Shown here piece after piece: positions 41,716 through 44,605 of a stretch of 44,605 bases of DNA (position 1 is the first letter of the stretch; every line of letters begins with the position of its first letter). The DNA is taken from positions 1-44,605 of the forward strand of contig NZ_JAHZAA010000012.1 of NCBI RefSeq assembly GCF_019424165.1. The letters are read 5' to 3'. The position numbers and the translations under genes were made by a program. This stretch comes from Desulfovibrio sp. (GTDB lineage: Bacteria; Desulfobacterota; Desulfovibrionia; Desulfovibrionales; Desulfovibrionaceae). The notes below the pieces were generated by a model, which did no database searches, had not been told where the DNA came from, and saw only the letters and a program-made list of their open reading frames with translations.

Positions 41716-44605
41716 ATGAGTAATTTCAGCACAGTACTGGCAAGCAAGGAAGGGCAGGTTTATATCGAGCGCAGCGGCATGGCTACACGCTGCCGCCTCG
41801 CCGCCGAAGCGTTTGCCCAAGGGCGTACCGTGGTGCTGGTGGCCCGTGACCGGGAAGAATACAACAGCGCCCGCGCCTTGCTGACGCTTTTTACCCCCCA
41901 GCTTTCGCTGGCCGACAAGTCTGTTTCCGAACCCCAGTGGAACAGCCCCTGCCTGACCCTGCCGCCCCTGAGCCAGTGGCAGGACAAGGCCTCATGGTCA
42001 GCGCGCCTTGCCGCTCTGTACGGCCTTGCGCAAGGGCGGCCGCGCTGCATTGTGTGCAGCGTGGAAAGCCTGCTGCTGCGTCACATCCCCCTGGATTTTT
42101 TTGCCGCCCGCAATCTTGATTTGCGCAAAGGCAGCGATTATGCGCCGGAGCTGTTACTGGATCAGGCCGTTGAATGGGGGTATGAGCGCGTTCCCATGGT
42201 GACGCGGCCCGGAGAAATGGCCCGCCGCGGCGATATTCTGGATATTTTTCCCACAGGCCATGTAAAGCCGGTACGTCTGGAATTTTTTGGCGACACGCTG
42301 GATGAAATGCGCGTTTTTGACGCTGAAAGCCAGCGTTCGTTGCAGGGCTGTGATGAACTGGTTCTTTTGCCTGCCAGCCCGCTTGCCCTGGATGCCAAAA
42401 GCCTTGCCGCGGTGCGTGAACGCTGCGACCGCATGTTTGCCGAGGGCCGCATCAGCGAAAACGAGTGCTATTCTTTCAAGAAAGCTCTGGATGGCGGCGG
42501 CCTGGGGCTTTTGCCCGGCAGTGTGCTTGAAGCGCCAAGCCTGTTTGAAGACTGGCTGCCCAAAGACAGTCTGTGGCTTTTGCCCGGCGAAAGCGACAGT
42601 GCCGACGCCCTGCGCGATGGCCGCCTGAGCCTCAAGGAACGGCTGGAAGCTGCCGACACGCCCTTGCCGCAACCCGCGTCGCTGGCCTTGCGTAAAAGTT
42701 CGCAGCCCGCCCCCTGGAACACATTTCAGCGCGTTTACGCCGAACCACTGGTTATGGGCGTGGAAGAGCGGGGGCTGGACCTGCCCGAACGCCCATTGCA
42801 CTCCTTTACCGATCTTTTCCCCCTGCCCGGGGCGCAGGACCGCCCCTGGCAGCATCTCGCCGCGGGGCTCAAGGAGTGGAAGGGCAGCCGACGCCAGATT
42901 GTGTTGAGCTTTTCTTCCGGCAGAAGCCGCGCAAAATTTCTGAAACTTGCGGAGCAGGACGGCATCGTACCCGCCTTGCGTTATGCGCCCGAGCAGCGGG
43001 GATTGTTCGCCCTGGTTGCACCTTTCCGCTCCGGAGCCGAGCTTGTCTGGGACGATGTTCTGGTGCTTGGCGAAGACATCCTTTATCCCAAGGCTGAAAA
43101 AACGCCGCGTGTTTCTTCCCGCGTGTTCAAGGGCCTGGACTCTTTTGACGACCTGAAACCCGGCGACCTCCTTGTCCACAGGGATTACGGCATAGGCCGT
43201 TTTGCTGGTCTGCACCATCTTGATCTCAACGCTGCCGCCAACGACTTTCTGCTGGTGGAATACTCCGGGCATGACAAGCTTTATGTGCCTGCCGACAGGC
43301 TGGGCCTTATCCAGCGCTTCAAGGGAACTGAAGGCGTGGAGCCTTCCCTTGACCGCCTGGGCGGCGCTGCCTGGGTGGCCGGCAAGGAAAAGGCGCGCAA
43401 GGCCATTGAAAAGATTGCCGCCGACCTTGTGGAGATGTACGCCTACCGCAAGGTGACCAAGGGTTTTCGCTACGATCCCCCCGGTGAGCTGTACCACGAG
43501 TTTGAGGCGACATTCGGCTTTGAGGAAACCCCCGATCAGGCCAAGGCCATTCAGGACGTGCTGGACGATATGGACAAGTCGCGCCCCATGGATCGCCTTG
43601 TGTGCGGCGATGTGGGCTTCGGCAAGACCGAGGTGGCCCTGCGCGCCGCCTTTCGTGCTGCTTCCGAAGGGCGGCAGGTGGCCCTGCTGTGCCCCACCAC
43701 AGTGCTGGCCGAGCAGCATTATCAGACATTTCGGGCGCGTCTGGCGGGCTTTCCCGTCAATGTGGGGCTGCTCAGCCGCTTTGTGCCGCGGCCCAGGCAA
43801 AAAGAGGTGCTCAAGGCCGCCGCTGCCGGGCAGATTGATATTCTTATCGGCACGCACCGCATTCTTTCCAGTGATGTGAAGCTGCCCAACCTGACGTTGC
43901 TTGTTCTGGACGAGGAACAGCGTTTCGGCGTGCGGCACAAGGAAAAGCTCAAGGCCCTCAAGAAAAACGTGGACGTATTGACGCTCACGGCCACGCCCAT
44001 ACCGCGCACCCTGCAGCTTTCAATGTCCGGCATACGCGAGCTTTCCATCATCGAGACAGCGCCGCAGGACCGCAAGCCCGTAGCCAGCGCCGTGCTGCGC
44101 AAGGACGACAATGTGCTGCGCAAGGTGCTGGAGCGGGAAATCGAGCGGGAAGGGCAGGTCTTCTGGGTCTACAACCGTGTGCAGGGGCTGGAGCGCGTGG
44201 CCGAATATGTACGCGGCCTTGTTCCTGATGCCCGCGTGGGCATGGCCCACGGCCAGATGTCCGAGGCCGAGCTTGAAGACACCATGCACAAATTCTGGCA
44301 TGGTGAACTGGATGTGCTTGTCTGCACATCCATTGTGGAATCCGGGCTGGATTTTCCCCGTGCCAACACACTGGTGGTGGATCAGGCGCAGATGTTCGGC
44401 CTGGGGCAGTTGTACCAGCTTCGCGGGCGTGTGGGCCGCAGCGACAGACAGGCATACGCCTTTTTTGTGGTTCCCGATGCCGAGCGGCTGACGGCCGTGG
44501 CCGAAGAACGCCTGCGTATCATTCTGGACATGGACTATCTGGGGGCAGGTTTTCAGGTTGCCATGGAGGATTTACGGCTGCGCGGCGCCGGGAATATCTT
44601 GGGTG
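41716..44605 (+). CDS. mfd: Transcription-repair coupling factor Mfd (cut off by the window end)
   Basis: Mfd displaces RNA polymerase stalled at DNA lesions and recruits UvrA. The first 963 codons are present; the family is usually about 1150 residues. The UvrB-homology region comes first (PGEMARRGDILDIFP at about 160). The RNAP-interaction region follows (DLKPGDLLVHRDYGIGRFAGL). The translocase motor has Walker A GDVGFGKTEVA, the DEEQRFGVRHKEKLK box, TLTATPIPRTLQLS, TSIVESGLDFPRANTLVVDQAQMFGLGQLYQLRGRVGRS and RLRIILDMDYLGAGFQVAMEDLRLRGAGNILG. The TRG and D7 parts continue beyond the edge. ATG 41716 gives a normal N-terminus; its ribosome binding site is weak. Confidence 0.95.
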   Translation, partial: MSNFSTVLASKEGQVYIERSGMATRCRLAAEAFAQGRTVVLVARDREEYNSARALLTLFTPQLSLADKSVSEPQWNSPCLTLPPLSQWQDKASWSARLAALYGLAQGRPRCIVCSVESLLLRHIPLDFFAARNLDLRKGSDYAPELLLDQAVEWGYERVPMVTRPGEMARRGDILDIFPTGHVKPVRLEFFGDTLDEMRVFDAESQRSLQGCDELVLLPASPLALDAKSLAAVRERCDRMFAEGRISENECYSFKKALDGGGLGLLPGSVLEAPSLFEDWLPKDSLWLLPGESDSADALRDGRLSLKERLEAADTPLPQPASLALRKSSQPAPWNTFQRVYAEPLVMGVEERGLDLPERPLHSFTDLFPLPGAQDRPWQHLAAGLKEWKGSRRQIVLSFSSGRSRAKFLKLAEQDGIVPALRYAPEQRGLFALVAPFRSGAELVWDDVLVLGEDILYPKAEKTPRVSSRVFKGLDSFDDLKPGDLLVHRDYGIGRFAGLHHLDLNAAANDFLLVEYSGHDKLYVPADRLGLIQRFKGTEGVEPSLDRLGGAAWVAGKEKARKAIEKIAADLVEMYAYRKVTKGFRYDPPGELYHEFEATFGFEETPDQAKAIQDVLDDMDKSRPMDRLVCGDVGFGKTEVALRAAFRAASEGRQVALLCPTTVLAEQHYQTFRARLAGFPVNVGLLSRFVPRPRQKEVLKAAAAGQIDILIGTHRILSSDVKLPNLTLLVLDEEQRFGVRHKEKLKALKKNVDVLTLTATPIPRTLQLSMSGIRELSIIETAPQDRKPVASAVLRKDDNVLRKVLEREIEREGQVFWVYNRVQGLERVAEYVRGLVPDARVGMAHGQMSEAELEDTMHKFWHGELDVLVCTSIVESGLDFPRANTLVVDQAQMFGLGQLYQLRGRVGRSDRQAYAFFVVPDAERLTAVAEERLRIILDMDYLGAGFQVAMEDLRLRGAGNILG

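Noticed and set aside
41703..41723. Six-codon upstream frame overlapping the mfd start
   Set aside because: No ribosome binding site; short chance frames like this are expected.
42154..43938. Long open frame (594 codons) on the minus strand
   Set aside because: It is antisense to mfd, whose motifs are unmistakable. Long antisense frames are common in GC-rich DNA, and this one has no recognisable domain.

Overview
The window looks like a chromosomal segment of a sulfate-reducing Deltaproteobacterium (Desulfobacterota), most like Desulfovibrio sensu lato. This is inferred from moderately high GC, a rubrerythrin, a two-cluster ferredoxin, a split FAD + Fe-S glycolate/lactate-type dehydrogenase, a stand-alone IMP cyclohydrolase and selenocysteine use. 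No phage, IS element, CRISPR array, rRNA or tRNA was recognised.

Layout. 0.2-4.3 kb: hflK-hflC, a phage-CI-like regulator with a substituted protease dyad and an MltB-type transglycosylase lipoprotein form one + strand run. 4.4-4.9 kb: a gene-free stretch folds into at least seven stable hairpins ending in an intrinsic terminator, a candidate non-coding RNA. 4.9-7.7 kb: HD-domain protein, D-Ala-D-Ala ligase, EamA transporter. 7.8-11.3 kb (-): rfbF, rfbG, an RfbC-like cupin and a UbiA prenyltransferase. 11.5-15.7 kb: lipoprotein, hflX (apparently starting at AUU), IMP cyclohydrolase, exonuclease III. 15.9-18.5 kb: the two-gene 2-hydroxyacid dehydrogenase. 18.7-21.6 kb (-): small conserved-looking proteins, TPR protein, cysteine-cluster protein, ferredoxin. 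21.8-30.1 kb: HtrA protease, cobT overlapping an orphan peptide-type ABC ATPase, then on the minus strand proC, ndk, a YibQ-type deacetylase and a C-terminal processing protease. 30.7-34.2 kb: rubrerythrin, cupin, YigZ, a tandem repeat, and an RND adaptor with no pump beside it. 34.5-36.5 kb: arginine decarboxylase.

36.7-41.6 kb is the most interesting part. A minus-strand group encodes a YedE/FdhT-type membrane protein, a TusA/YedF-type CPxP protein, a DUF3343 protein with a cysteine-rich tail and a carbohydrate-kinase-fold protein; the first three belong to families linked to selenium metabolism. After pyrR, two tandem HesB/IscA-like genes follow on the + strand. The first carries an in-frame UGA exactly where its neighbour has the conserved cysteine, with a SECIS-like hairpin at the expected distance, so it is read here as a selenoprotein next to its cysteine paralogue. 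The window ends inside mfd.

Functions below come from motifs read by eye. No database search, folding program or codon statistics were run.
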